Source: Acetivibrio clariflavus DSM 19732
GTDB taxonomy: Bacteria; Bacillota; Clostridia; Acetivibrionales; Acetivibrionaceae
Direction of reading: 5' to 3'
Assembly (NCBI RefSeq): GCF_000237085.1
Contig: NC_016627.1
Coordinates: 2,232,118-2,296,117 of the forward strand
DNA: 64,000 nucleotides
Both the position numbers and the translations under genes were made by a program. Under the pieces are notes generated by a model. The model saw only the letters and a program-made list of their open reading frames with translations, had not been told where the DNA came from and did no database searches. Of the stretch, positions 27,182 through 36,077 are shown piece after piece; the first letter of the stretch is position 1, and every line of letters begins with the position of its first letter.

Positions 27182-28750
27182 TTAATCCCAATCTTCAGAT
27201 AACCAATTTTTTAACAGCTGGGCAACGGATTCAGGTTTTTCTCTGATAAACCGATCAAGCTGCTTCTTTATTTCAGATTTTTCTTCAAAACTAATCTCCG
27301 GTACAGGTTCTTCCTGCTGAGCATTTAACTGCTGGCCACCGGCCAAAGCCATTTCAGGAACAAGATTTTCCTCACTCTCTTCATCTTTCTTCCTTCTAGG
27401 CAATACTGCTATTAACAAGCTTATTATCAGAAGAATCATGAGTGCAAAATATCCATAAGAATCAAGATATTGCCTGATCTTGTCCGACAAGGATTCTTCA
27501 TATACTTCTTCCGGTGCAAGTTTATATTTGCTGATGGAAATTTTGGAGACAGGTATATTTGTAGCACCGCTTATCACTTGTCTGCACTGTTCAATAAATT
27601 CAGGGGTAAGTGCCGAATCATCCTCTACCCTCTGACCATACCAAAGTGTCACAGCAACTGAAGATTTTTCAAAATTAATTTCTCCCTGAGCCTTTTCAAT
27701 TTCAGTCAGGGTTTCATTAAACTCTCTGTTTACTTCTGTTACTGTCTTTTTATATGTTGAATTTTCACCAGCTTCAATTGGGTATGTGACTGTTCCGTCT
27801 CCAGGATTTGTATCGGTACCCGGTGCTCCGCCATTAGCGCCATTAACAAGTTCTTCCTTTTGTGTTGAACTGCTGACTATTGCTTCATCAAGGTCGGTAG
27901 GTTTTCCAATTTCTTTTTTAGTGGTTTTCTGCTTATCAAATTCCAAAAAAGGGTTCACAACTACACTTATGTAGTCATAACTGTCCGACTTGCTGGGATA
28001 AAGCGTCTTTATATTTCGCTCAAGTTCTTCTTTTACTTTAAGTTTCATTTTATATTGAGAATTTGCATCTCCCAAACCATTAGTAGCTTCGGTGCTCAAA
28101 ACATTAAAGTTATTATCGACAACCGTTACATTAGCCGGCTCAAGTCCTTCAATAGATGATGCAACAACACTCACTATTCCTTTAACCTGTTCTGGAGTAA
28201 TCTCGCCCTTAGGATTTATTCGAACAAAAGCAGTGGGCTTATTACTTGATGTGTCACTAAAAAACAGGGAATTTTCCGGAATTGCCACTTCAACATCTGC
28301 ATCTTTAACATTATCAAACATTTTGAGTTTAGCAATAAGATTATTCTTTTTAAAATTTTGCCATAAATGCTTTTTATCACTTTCCGTTGAAGTAATATTC
28401 ACCAAGTTCCAGGCATCCTCGAAATTCATTCCGGAGGATGTTATTCCTGATGACGCTAAAGCAAACTCAGCTTTATTTTTATCTTTTGAATCAACCAGTA
28501 TCTTATTTCCATCTCCCGGTTTAAAATTAATTCCTTTTTCATTAAGAACTTTTTCTATTTCTTCTACATCCATTGTATCGTCAATTGTAAGAAGAGGTAC
28601 ATATGTGGTGCGTGTAAGCATTACGATACTAGCTGTTATAGCAATAATCAATATAGCAGATATAAGAATTATTCTACTTCTTTGAGATTTATCTAATTTA
28701 TTCCATATTTCGGTGAGACGTTGTTGAAACTTTGTTAATACCTCGGGCAT
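27182..28750 (-). CDS. fliF: Flagellar MS-ring protein FliF
   Basis: A 522-aa MS-ring subunit. An N-terminal membrane helix (about 25-45) is followed by YscJ/FliF ring-building motifs (DVEVAIPENSLFF, PTAFVRINPKGEITPEQVKGI). A second membrane helix lies at about 435-455, and the C-terminal tail (PESVAQLLKNWLSED) binds FliG. The ATG follows GGTGGTGA. Confidence 0.96.
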   Translation of the reverse strand: MPEVLTKFQQRLTEIWNKLDKSQRSRIILISAILIIAITASIVMLTRTTYVPLLTIDDTMDVEEIEKVLNEKGINFKPGDGNKILVDSKDKNKAEFALASSGITSSGMNFEDAWNLVNITSTESDKKHLWQNFKKNNLIAKLKMFDNVKDADVEVAIPENSLFFSDTSSNKPTAFVRINPKGEITPEQVKGIVSVVASSIEGLEPANVTVVDNNFNVLSTEATNGLGDANSQYKMKLKVKEELERNIKTLYPSKSDSYDYISVVVNPFLEFDKQKTTKKEIGKPTDLDEAIVSSSTQKEELVNGANGGAPGTDTNPGDGTVTYPIEAGENSTYKKTVTEVNREFNETLTEIEKAQGEINFEKSSVAVTLWYGQRVEDDSALTPEFIEQCRQVISGATNIPVSKISISKYKLAPEEVYEESLSDKIRQYLDSYGYFALMILLIISLLIAVLPRRKKDEESEENLVPEMALAGGQQLNAQQEEPVPEISFEEKSEIKKQLDRFIREKPESVAQLLKNWLSEDWD

Positions 28751-28847
28751 GCAATCACCACCATATATAAAGATACTTTTCTTTTGTAACAGCCAATAAT
28801 ATAAATCATTTTTCTACTGCAACTTTTACTTTATATATTTGCCAATA

Positions 28848-29156
28848 TTAAATATGCATGTTCATTATTTCATTATAGGCATCCAAGATTTTGTTTCTTA
28901 TTTGCATAGTGAACTGAAGGGCTATTTCAGCCTTTTCAGCCGCAATCAAAACTTGGTGGATGTTATCTGTTATACCCGCCGCAAACGCCTCCGTTAGAGC
29001 TGTCGATTCTTTTTCAAGATCACTGACTTTTGTCAATGCTTCCTTGAGATAATTGGCAAAACTTCCTTCTACAGTATCGGATTTATTGGTATTTGAAAAA
29101 CTTGTACTTAAAATTGGAGATGTTAAATTAAGTCCATTGACACTATTAATAGCCAT
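28848..29156 (-). CDS. fliE: Flagellar hook-basal body protein FliE
   Basis: A 102-aa rod-MS ring adaptor. It has the family pattern with FANYLKEALTKVSDLEK in the middle and a C-terminal helix (IALQFTMQIRNKILDAYNEIM). The ATG follows AGGAGG. The order flgB-flgC-fliE-fliF is conserved. Confidence 0.95.
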   Translation of the reverse strand: MAINSVNGLNLTSPILSTSFSNTNKSDTVEGSFANYLKEALTKVSDLEKESTALTEAFAAGITDNIHQVLIAAEKAEIALQFTMQIRNKILDAYNEIMNMHI

Positions 29157-29203
29157 AATAGCCTCCTATGTTTTGGAAATCAAAATTATTGTTTTATGTA
29201 AAC

Positions 29204-29644
29204 TTATTTTCCAATTTCTAAAGCTTTCATAGCCATGCTTTTAGTAGTATTTATAGATGTGACATTAGCTTCATAAGACCTGGTTGCTGAAATCATATTA
29301 ATCATTTCTGTAAGTACATCTACATTAGGCATTTCTACATATCCGTTTTCATCGGCATCAGGATGCCCTGGATCATAGACCATTTTAAAAGGAGTAGTAT
29401 CTTCAACAATTCTTGCTACCCTCACTCCTCCACCTATCATCTGTTTGCTGCTTTGATTCAAATATTCGGAAAAAGGAGTTTTAGCTTCTCTCTCCTCAAA
29501 AACTACCACTTTTCTCCTATAAGGAGTACCATTTTCAGTTCTTGTTGTGTTAGCATTGGCAATATTTTGTGAAATAGTATCCATTCTAAGTCTTTGAGCT
29601 GTTAATCCTGTTGCACCGATATTAAGAGAGCTAAAGTATCCCAT
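29204..29644 (-). CDS. flgC: Flagellar rod protein FlgC
   Basis: A 146-aa proximal rod protein. The N-terminal signature is GYFSSLNIGATGLTAQRLRM followed by SQNIANANTT. The C-terminus has VEMPNVDVLTEMINMISATR and ANVTSINTTKSMAMKAL. It lies 6 bp from flgB. Confidence 0.97.
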   Translation of the reverse strand: MGYFSSLNIGATGLTAQRLRMDTISQNIANANTTRTENGTPYRRKVVVFEEREAKTPFSEYLNQSSKQMIGGGVRVARIVEDTTPFKMVYDPGHPDADENGYVEMPNVDVLTEMINMISATRSYEANVTSINTTKSMAMKALEIGK

Positions 29645-29650
29645 TTATAA

Positions 29651-30064
29651 TCATCGTCCTTCCTTAATTACAGATTTCATTTTGTTAAAACTGTCTGTCA
29701 ATCTCTGAATAAGCACTTGATATTTTATATAGTTTTCAGCCAATAAAGCCATTTCGTTTTCTATATCGACATTATTGCCATCTAACCTCATATCCAAAGA
29801 ATTTTTATCCTCAATAATATTGATACTTACATCATCGATACTATTTGCTCCAATTTTAATATGTTTGGGATGAGTTCTTTTTCCAACAAAACTGCTATTT
29901 CTAGTAATTGCATTACGTAATTCTTCCTCAAAACTAACACTCTTTCTGTTGTATCCAGGAGTATCCACGTTGGCAATATTTTGCGATATTGCTTCATTAC
30001 GCAGTAAGGAAGCATCTAAGGATTTTTCTAAGACCTTTGTACCAAACAATACCCTGTCCAGCAA
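29651..30064 (-). CDS. flgB: Flagellar rod protein FlgB
   Basis: A proximal rod protein, about 137 aa, with LLRNEAISQNIANVDTPGYN at the N-terminus and NVDIENEMALLAENYIKYQ at the C-terminus. The most likely start is the TTG at 30064, which has AGGAGG 8 bp upstream and gives the normal family N-terminus. The longer ATG frame (to 30139) would add 25 atypical residues across that binding site. It is the first gene of the fla/che operon. Confidence 0.94.
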   Translation of the reverse strand: MLDRVLFGTKVLEKSLDASLLRNEAISQNIANVDTPGYNRKSVSFEEELRNAITRNSSFVGKRTHPKHIKIGANSIDDVSINIIEDKNSLDMRLDGNNVDIENEMALLAENYIKYQVLIQRLTDSFNKMKSVIKEGR

Positions 30065-30186
30065 TATAAACACCTCCTGTTTTCGCTTTTTCGCTAAGTC
30101 CGAACAATTACCTTTCCATTCTTTTATATAAACTTCCATTACCTTGCAAAGAAAAATATGTTATTTTATTCTCTCTATTAAAGCAA

Positions 30187-30216
30187 ATTATAACCTACGA
30201 TCTATTTATGGGATAA
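30187..30216 (-). promoter_or_regulatory. Possible promoter of the fla/che operon
   Basis: On the minus strand a perfect TATAAT (30187-30192) lies about 125 bp upstream of the flgB start. The hexamer 18 bp further upstream, TTATCC, matches the -35 consensus poorly. The -10 alone is good, so this is a weak prediction. Confidence 0.35.
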
Positions 30217-30794
30217 TTTTAAAAAATTGAAACTTTTGTACATATTTACATAAAAGAAATTTGTAAAAATTTAATCTTGAATATGTTTCGACATAAAATA
30301 AGATATTCCTTCATTATTTTTTTAAAAAATGTAACAAATCAGAAAATATTCAAAACACAACAAACCCTCTTATTAAGGAATCAGCGACTCATATACTATC
30401 CTTTCAGATAAAACAAATAAATCAAAACTATTGAAAATTTAAAATATTTCATAAAAATCCCTGGACAGTCTTAAAGAATACAATAAAATCCTCCTGGAAA
30501 TCAATAACATACTTTCAATTTTAGGATATATTATTAAAATAAATTTGTGAAATTTATATAAAACCTTGAAAAAAGACTATCACTATTTTATGACCATCGC
30601 TCCTGAAATAATTTCTACAACAGATATCAACTCTATACATAATAACTTATAATCAAAAGCTTCAAATATGCATAAATACAGGTCAGTGACAATGAGATGT
30701 TATTAAATAGATATTAACATAACTTTTTTAAAAAAACAACTATTAAAAAATTAATAAAATAACTATTAATTATAAATTTATAATTGCTTTTGTT

Positions 30795-30835
30795 CAATCA
30801 CATCTATTACCGCCAAATGGTAACAGATGTGATTG
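30795..30835 (-). terminator. Long hairpin downstream of trmFO
   Basis: Arms of 17 bases (CAATCACATCTATTACC and GGTAACAGATGTGATTG) pair with a single mismatch around a 7-nt loop, about 90 bp past the trmFO stop. No clear T-tract follows on the minus strand, so termination is uncertain, but the position at the end of the dprA-topA-trmFO unit fits. Confidence 0.5.
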
Positions 30836-30922
30836 TTAACAATAAATTCTATAATAAATTTTACACAAATTCTAAAATAAATTCAATAACAAAAACTAAA
30901 GATTTGGAACTTTTTTGAATAA

Positions 30923-32233
30923 CTAAATTCTATCGTCACAATATTTTCTAATTTCTTGCAGCGCCCTTTGAGCCATTTCATAATTTTTCTTTCTCTTATC
31001 TCTTATTTTAACTCCAAGTCCTTCCATTAATCCAAAATTTACATTCATGGGTTGAAAATCCTTAACATTTTTATCAGAAATATAATTACTCAATGCTCCA
31101 ATAGCTGTTGTCCTCGGAAATAAAACATCACCTTTTCCCAAAAACTGCATTGAAGCATTAATTCCGGCAACCAAACCTGAGGACGCAGATTCCACATATC
31201 CTTCTACACCGGTAATCTGCCCTGCAAAATATATATTTGGATTTTTTCTCATTCTGTAAGATGGTTCGAGAAGTTTTGGGGAATTTATGAAAGTATTTCT
31301 ATGCATAACGCCATATCTTACAAATTCGGCATTCTCCAGGCCCGGAATCATTCTGAATACTCTCTTTTGTTCAGGCCATTTCAGACGTGTCTGAAACCCC
31401 ACAATATTATAGAGGGTTCCCTCACTATTATCCTGTCTCAGCTGAACTACAGCATAAGCTTCGCTCCCGGTGTTAGGATCAATAAGACCTACCGGCTTTA
31501 GTGGTCCAAATCTCAAAGTATCTATACCTCTTTTAGCCATTGTTTCCACCGGCATACATCCCTCAAAAACAACTTCTCTGTCAAAGTCCTTTACTTCCGC
31601 AAGTTCAGCGTTTACCAGCTCATTCCAAAAGTTTTCGTACTCTTCCTTATTCATTGGGCAGTTGATATAGTCCTCAGTTCCCCTGTTGTACCTTGCCGCC
31701 CTAAAAGCCTTGTCCATATTTATTGAATCAAAAGTAACAATAGGAGCTGCTGCATCAAAAAAATGAAGATATGCTTCTCCAATCAATTCCATAATACTTT
31801 TTGACAAACTCTCAGAAGTCAGCGGACCGGTTGCAACAATAGTAATCCCTTCTTGCGGCAGCTGTTTTACTTCTTCATTTATTAATTCAATATCAGGATT
31901 TCCCTTTATTAATTCTGTTACCTTTTGGGAAAATCCTACTCTATCTACAGCTAATGCTCCACCCGCCGGAACTCTCGTTGCATCGGCACACTTCATTATT
32001 ATTGAGTCAAGCATCCTCATTTCTTCTTTTAAAAGTCCGACGGCATTTTCCAACTGGTCGGACCTCAAAGAATTGCTGCACACAAGTTCAGCAAAAGTTT
32101 CAAGATGATGAGCAGGAGAATAGTTTTTGGGCTTCATTTCAAAAAGCCGCACTTTTATTCCCCTTTTTGCAATTTGATAGGCAGCTTCACATCCTGCCAG
32201 TCCTGCACCTATCACATTTATATAATCGCACAT
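30923..32233 (-). CDS. trmFO: tRNA (uracil-5-)-methyltransferase TrmFO
   Basis: A 436-aa folate- and FAD-dependent enzyme that makes m5U54 in the tRNA T-loop. It has the N-terminal dinucleotide-binding motif [14 protein letters not shown] (8-21), the family motif [18 protein letters not shown], and the C-terminal [26 protein letters not shown] precedes the ATG. It is 18 bp downstream of topA. Confidence 0.97.
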   Translation of the reverse strand: MCDYINVIGAGLAGCEAAYQIAKRGIKVRLFEMKPKNYSPAHHLETFAELVCSNSLRSDQLENAVGLLKEEMRMLDSIIMKCADATRVPAGGALAVDRVGFSQKVTELIKGNPDIELINEEVKQLPQEGITIVATGPLTSESLSKSIMELIGEAYLHFFDAAAPIVTFDSINMDKAFRAARYNRGTEDYINCPMNKEEYENFWNELVNAELAEVKDFDREVVFEGCMPVETMAKRGIDTLRFGPLKPVGLIDPNTGSEAYAVVQLRQDNSEGTLYNIVGFQTRLKWPEQKRVFRMIPGLENAEFVRYGVMHRNTFINSPKLLEPSYRMRKNPNIYFAGQITGVEGYVESASSGLVAGINASMQFLGKGDVLFPRTTAIGALSNYISDKNVKDFQPMNVNFGLMEGLGVKIRDKRKKNYEMAQRALQEIRKYCDDRI

Positions 32234-32251
32234 AATCTCTACCTTTCATTA

Positions 32252-34348
32252 TTACTCTTCCTTTTTTCGTTCTCCATCTTTTATAAAGTCACATTCTTCA
32301 TTACTGCACTTAAGTTGAACTTTCTTTCCCAAATACTTCTTCAATAAGAAGTTTCCGCATTTAGGACAACTTTCTTTCGAAGGCATATCCCAGCTCATAA
32401 AACTACAGGTGGGATTATTCTCGCATCCCAAATATTTTTTACCCTTTTTAGATTTTTTAATATATACCTTACCGCCGCATTTAGGGCATTTAACTCCGGC
32501 CTCTTCCAGAATAGGCCTTGCATTTCTGCATTCGGGAAATCCCGGACAGGCTAAAAATTTGCCAAACCGACTCATCTTTATTACCATGTTCCTTCCGCAT
32601 TTTTCACAGATTTCATCAGTTACTTCATCCGGAACCTCAACATTTCCGATCTTCTCTTCTGCTTCTTCCAATACTTTAGCAAATGGAGAATAAAAGCTCT
32701 GCATCACATCCACCCATTTTTTATATCCCTCTTCAATGTCATCAAGCTTTTTCTCCAACTGGGCAGTAAACTCAACATCAACTATATCCTGGAAATATGT
32801 TTTCATAATATCGTTAACTATTTTACCCAATTCTGTAGGCATTAATGTTTTTCCGTCCTTTACTACATATCCTCTTGCCAATATTGTAGTAATAATGGGT
32901 GCATAAGTACTCGGCCTGCCTATTCCCTTTTCCTCCAGAGTTTTTACAAGGCTCGCTTCGGTATATCTTGGAGGTGGCTGGGTAAAATGCTGCTTCGGTT
33001 CTATTTTCTTCTGTTTTAATTCCTCACCTTCTATAAGATCAGGAATGTCATTTTCCTTTTCTTCCCCTTCTTCATCCTTGCTTTCCTGGTATAAAACCGT
33101 AAAACCAGGAAATTTCAGCATCTGTCCGTTTGCTTTGAAAGTATAGTCACCAATTGTGATGTCAGTGCTTATTGTATCGTATTCTGCGGATGCCATCTGA
33201 CTCGATACAAATCTTGACCAAATAAGCTTGTAGAGCTTGTATTGATCCTTTGTAAGGGAATCTTTTATTGAATCGGGATCCATATTGACTTGTGACGGTC
33301 TAATACATTCATGGGCATCCTGGGAAGCATTTTTATTTTTAAATACCCTTTTTTCTGTAGGAAGATATTTCTCTCCGTATTTTTCCTTAATAAATTGTAT
33401 AACATCCTGCTGCGCCTCGTCGGAAATCCTTGTGGAATCGGTACGGATATAGGTCACAAGACCTAATGCGCCAACTCCCTTTATATCTATACCTTCATAA
33501 AGCTGCTGAGCAACAATCATGGTCTTTTTAGTACTAAATCCCAATTTTCGCGCCGCTTCCTGCTGCATTGTACTTGTAATGAAAGGAGGCGCAGGAGATT
33601 TCTTTTTCTCTCCCTTTTTTATTTTTTGCACAATAAATGGCTTTCCCTTAATATTTTCAAGTATTCTTTTTACATCGTCTTCACTTTTAAGTTCCATCTT
33701 TTTGCCGTCTTTACCGTAAAACTTGGCATTAAACGAACCCTTTTCGTCTTTCTTTTGAAGTACGGCATCAATTGTCCAATACTCTTCGGGAACAAATTTT
33801 TCAATTTCTTCTTCCCTGTCACAGATCAATCTTGTAGCAACCGATTGAACTCTTCCAGCACTGAGTCCCTTCTTAACCTTTTTCCAAAGTATTGGACTTA
33901 TCTTGTAACCAACTATTCTGTCTAATATTCTTCTGGCCTGTTGAGCATTAACAAGGTCTAAGTTAATCTCTCTGGGCTCTTTCATTGCATTTTTAACTGC
34001 ATTTTTAGTAATTTCATTGAAAGTCACTCTACATTTCTCTTTGCTATCTATATTCAACAAATAAGCCAAATGCCATGATATAGCTTCTCCTTCCCTATCA
34101 GGGTCAGTTGCCAGATAAATCTTTTTGGCGTTTTTTGCTTCCTTTTTTAACTTGGAGATAACATCTCCTTTACCCCTGATAGTAATATACTTCGGTTCAA
34201 AATTATTTTCGATATCCACACCCATTTGACTTTTTGGCAAATCCCTTACATGTCCTACAGAAGCTATTATCTTATAATCCTTCCCTAAAAACTTGCTAAT
34301 TGTATGAGCTTTTGCAGGAGACTCAACTATAACCAACTTATCAGCCAT
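32252..34348 (-). CDS. topA: DNA topoisomerase I
   Basis: A type IA topoisomerase, about 698 aa, that relaxes negative supercoils. A TOPRIM domain lies at the N-terminus (VIVESPAKA, ATDPDREGEAISWHL), the catalytic Tyr is in TYIRTDSTRIS, and three C4 zinc ribbons end the protein (CEKCGRN, CPKCGGK, CPKCGNF). I chose the ATG at 34348, preceded by CAGGAGGAT, rather than the longer frame. Confidence 0.97.
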   Translation of the reverse strand: MADKLVIVESPAKAHTISKFLGKDYKIIASVGHVRDLPKSQMGVDIENNFEPKYITIRGKGDVISKLKKEAKNAKKIYLATDPDREGEAISWHLAYLLNIDSKEKCRVTFNEITKNAVKNAMKEPREINLDLVNAQQARRILDRIVGYKISPILWKKVKKGLSAGRVQSVATRLICDREEEIEKFVPEEYWTIDAVLQKKDEKGSFNAKFYGKDGKKMELKSEDDVKRILENIKGKPFIVQKIKKGEKKKSPAPPFITSTMQQEAARKLGFSTKKTMIVAQQLYEGIDIKGVGALGLVTYIRTDSTRISDEAQQDVIQFIKEKYGEKYLPTEKRVFKNKNASQDAHECIRPSQVNMDPDSIKDSLTKDQYKLYKLIWSRFVSSQMASAEYDTISTDITIGDYTFKANGQMLKFPGFTVLYQESKDEEGEEKENDIPDLIEGEELKQKKIEPKQHFTQPPPRYTEASLVKTLEEKGIGRPSTYAPIITTILARGYVVKDGKTLMPTELGKIVNDIMKTYFQDIVDVEFTAQLEKKLDDIEEGYKKWVDVMQSFYSPFAKVLEEAEEKIGNVEVPDEVTDEICEKCGRNMVIKMSRFGKFLACPGFPECRNARPILEEAGVKCPKCGGKVYIKKSKKGKKYLGCENNPTCSFMSWDMPSKESCPKCGNFLLKKYLGKKVQLKCSNEECDFIKDGERKKEE

Positions 34349-34613
34349 CTTTATCCTCCTGTCATGTTTGTCTACATTATTTTGCAATAATCTTATTATA
34401 CTCATACACAAAAAAAATGCAAAATAATGAAATACAGTTTTTTACGTTAATACTTCATTGTCATCCAAAGGCTTAATTATTGACAAAAATCTATGAGTTT
34501 TAATAATGATGTTTGAGTTCTTTAAAAACAGCAATTGAATTGCTTTTAAATCACCTATTATTTTATAATATTTATTATTATAATATTATGTATATGCGTA
34601 TACAAATAATAAT

Positions 34614-35723
34614 TTATAAATTTAATTTGTATATTTTCCCCGTGAGCTGTTGAACTATTCCTTTCAATTCCAACATTACAATAACCGCATTTACCACCTT
34701 TATGTTCAATCCGGTTTTTACCGCAATATCGTCGATATGAGCAGGTTCCAATTTCAAACATTCCACGATTTTTATTTCATCTTCATCAAGTCCCTTAAGC
34801 AATTTATCATCTTTCAGCTTTTTTGTAAATGAACCATAATTACTTTCATTAAAATATGCATCAATTTCTTCTAAAATATCATCCAAAGAAGTAACCATTT
34901 TGGCCCCTTCTTTTATAAGTTTATTGGTTCCTGTGCTGTTTATGCTGTTTACATTCCCCGGCAATGCGAATACTTCCCGTCCCTGTTCCAGTGCAAAATT
35001 TGCTGTAATCAGGGATCCGCTTTTTTCTCCTGCTTCTATAACAATAACACCCATGGACATTCCGCTTATAATCCTGTTTCTCGCCGGGAAATTGCCGGCA
35101 AGCGGTTTTGTGCCGGGTAAATATTCCGATATGCAAGCCCCATTTTCAATTATTTCTTGCATAAGTTTTTTATTTTCATAAGGATAAACTATATCCAGTC
35201 CGCAACCCAATACTGCAACAGTTCTTCCCCTTGCACTTAAAACTCCTTTATGGGCATATGTATCAATTCCTCTCGCCATTCCGCTGACAATCGTTATACC
35301 GCACTTTGATAGTTCACGCGATATAACTTCTGCCATATTAAGCCCATAGGACGTAGCTCTTCTTGAACCCACCACCGCTAAATATTTATCGTCTTTTTGT
35401 ATACTACCTTTCATATAAAGTATTATTGGCGGGTCATAAATGTTCTTTAAATATTTCGGATAGTCCTCATCCTCTATGGTTATTATTTTTATATTATTGT
35501 CAATTATATTTTCAATATGCTTATTTACTTCTTCTTTATAATCTTTGTTCAAAAGATTAGCTATATCCGTCTTCGTTAAAAAAGAAAGAGAAGCCAATTC
35601 CATCTCCTTTGCAGTAAATATATTATACGGATCAATAAAATATTCAAGAAGCTTTTTACTTTTAACCGCCCCAACACCCGGGACTGACCCAAGCCAAACC
35701 CAATATTTATATTTGTCAAGCAT
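34614..35723 (-). CDS. dprA: DNA processing protein DprA
   Basis: A 369-aa RecA loader used in natural transformation and ssDNA handling. The Rossmann-type DprA core has VVGSRRATSYG, SGMARGIDTYAH, TVAVLGCGLDIVYP and ARNRIISGMS. A C-terminal winged-helix domain (EPAHIDDIAVKTGL) ends the protein. The ATG at 35723 has GAGGAG upstream. It leads the dprA-topA-trmFO cluster, 265 bp before the preferred topA start. Confidence 0.96.
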   Translation of the reverse strand: MLDKYKYWVWLGSVPGVGAVKSKKLLEYFIDPYNIFTAKEMELASLSFLTKTDIANLLNKDYKEEVNKHIENIIDNNIKIITIEDEDYPKYLKNIYDPPIILYMKGSIQKDDKYLAVVGSRRATSYGLNMAEVISRELSKCGITIVSGMARGIDTYAHKGVLSARGRTVAVLGCGLDIVYPYENKKLMQEIIENGACISEYLPGTKPLAGNFPARNRIISGMSMGVIVIEAGEKSGSLITANFALEQGREVFALPGNVNSINSTGTNKLIKEGAKMVTSLDDILEEIDAYFNESNYGSFTKKLKDDKLLKGLDEDEIKIVECLKLEPAHIDDIAVKTGLNIKVVNAVIVMLELKGIVQQLTGKIYKLNL

Positions 35724-35741
35724 TATTATAAAACTCCTCAT

Positions 35742-36077
35742 TTTAATAATATAATCTCATGATATGTTATCGTACACTAAATAATAAATCTTAAGAGTGT
35801 AAATATAAGTATAGAGAATTATATAAAAATCTGCATCAGCAAGTCAAAATTTATTTGGTACGCTTTGTTTTTCAGGTTACCATCTACAGCAATATTTCAT
35901 TACATTCTTTGCTTTGTTTTTAAAATAAAGCTATATCTACTATTTTACTTCCATGTTTAATAATATGTATACGTTAAAAATCATTATTTAGCATTTTTCA
36001 ATTGTTTTTGCAGTGATAAATCTGTATAATTAAATATATAGCAATAAAAAAATAGTATTTTCGGAAGGTCGTGTCAT
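35742..36077. other. Divergent promoter region between dprA and comM
   Basis: A 336-bp AT-rich interval between divergent genes, with no reading frame of note. A comM promoter is listed separately. I could not pick a convincing dprA promoter by eye. Confidence 0.5.
36002..36030 (+). promoter_or_regulatory. Promoter for comM
   Basis: TTGTTT (36002-36007) and a perfect TATAAT (36025-36030) are separated by 17 bp, about 48 bp upstream of the comM ATG. The -10 is ideal; the -35 matches three of six positions. Confidence 0.55.

Larger units (their letters stand above)
30140..30922. other. 783-bp non-coding interval upstream of flgB
   Basis: AT-rich, with no open frame on either strand. It holds the inverted repeat 30795-30835 and a possible fla promoter (30187-30216). 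In Bacillus this position between trmFO and flgB holds xerC, hslV, hslU and codY, none of which are present. I saw no c-di-GMP riboswitch core. Confidence 0.7.

Noticed and set aside
30140-30922. c-di-GMP (GEMM) riboswitch upstream of flgB
   Set aside because: The conserved core (CACGCA...GGGCAAACC and GACGCAAAGCC) is absent on the minus strand.
34558-34761. Minus-strand frame overlapping the dprA 3' end
   Set aside because: Out-of-frame shadow of dprA's C-terminal domain with low-complexity tail.
34921-35136. 71-aa minus-strand frame inside dprA
   Set aside because: Alternative-frame shadow; dprA itself is intact and conserved here.
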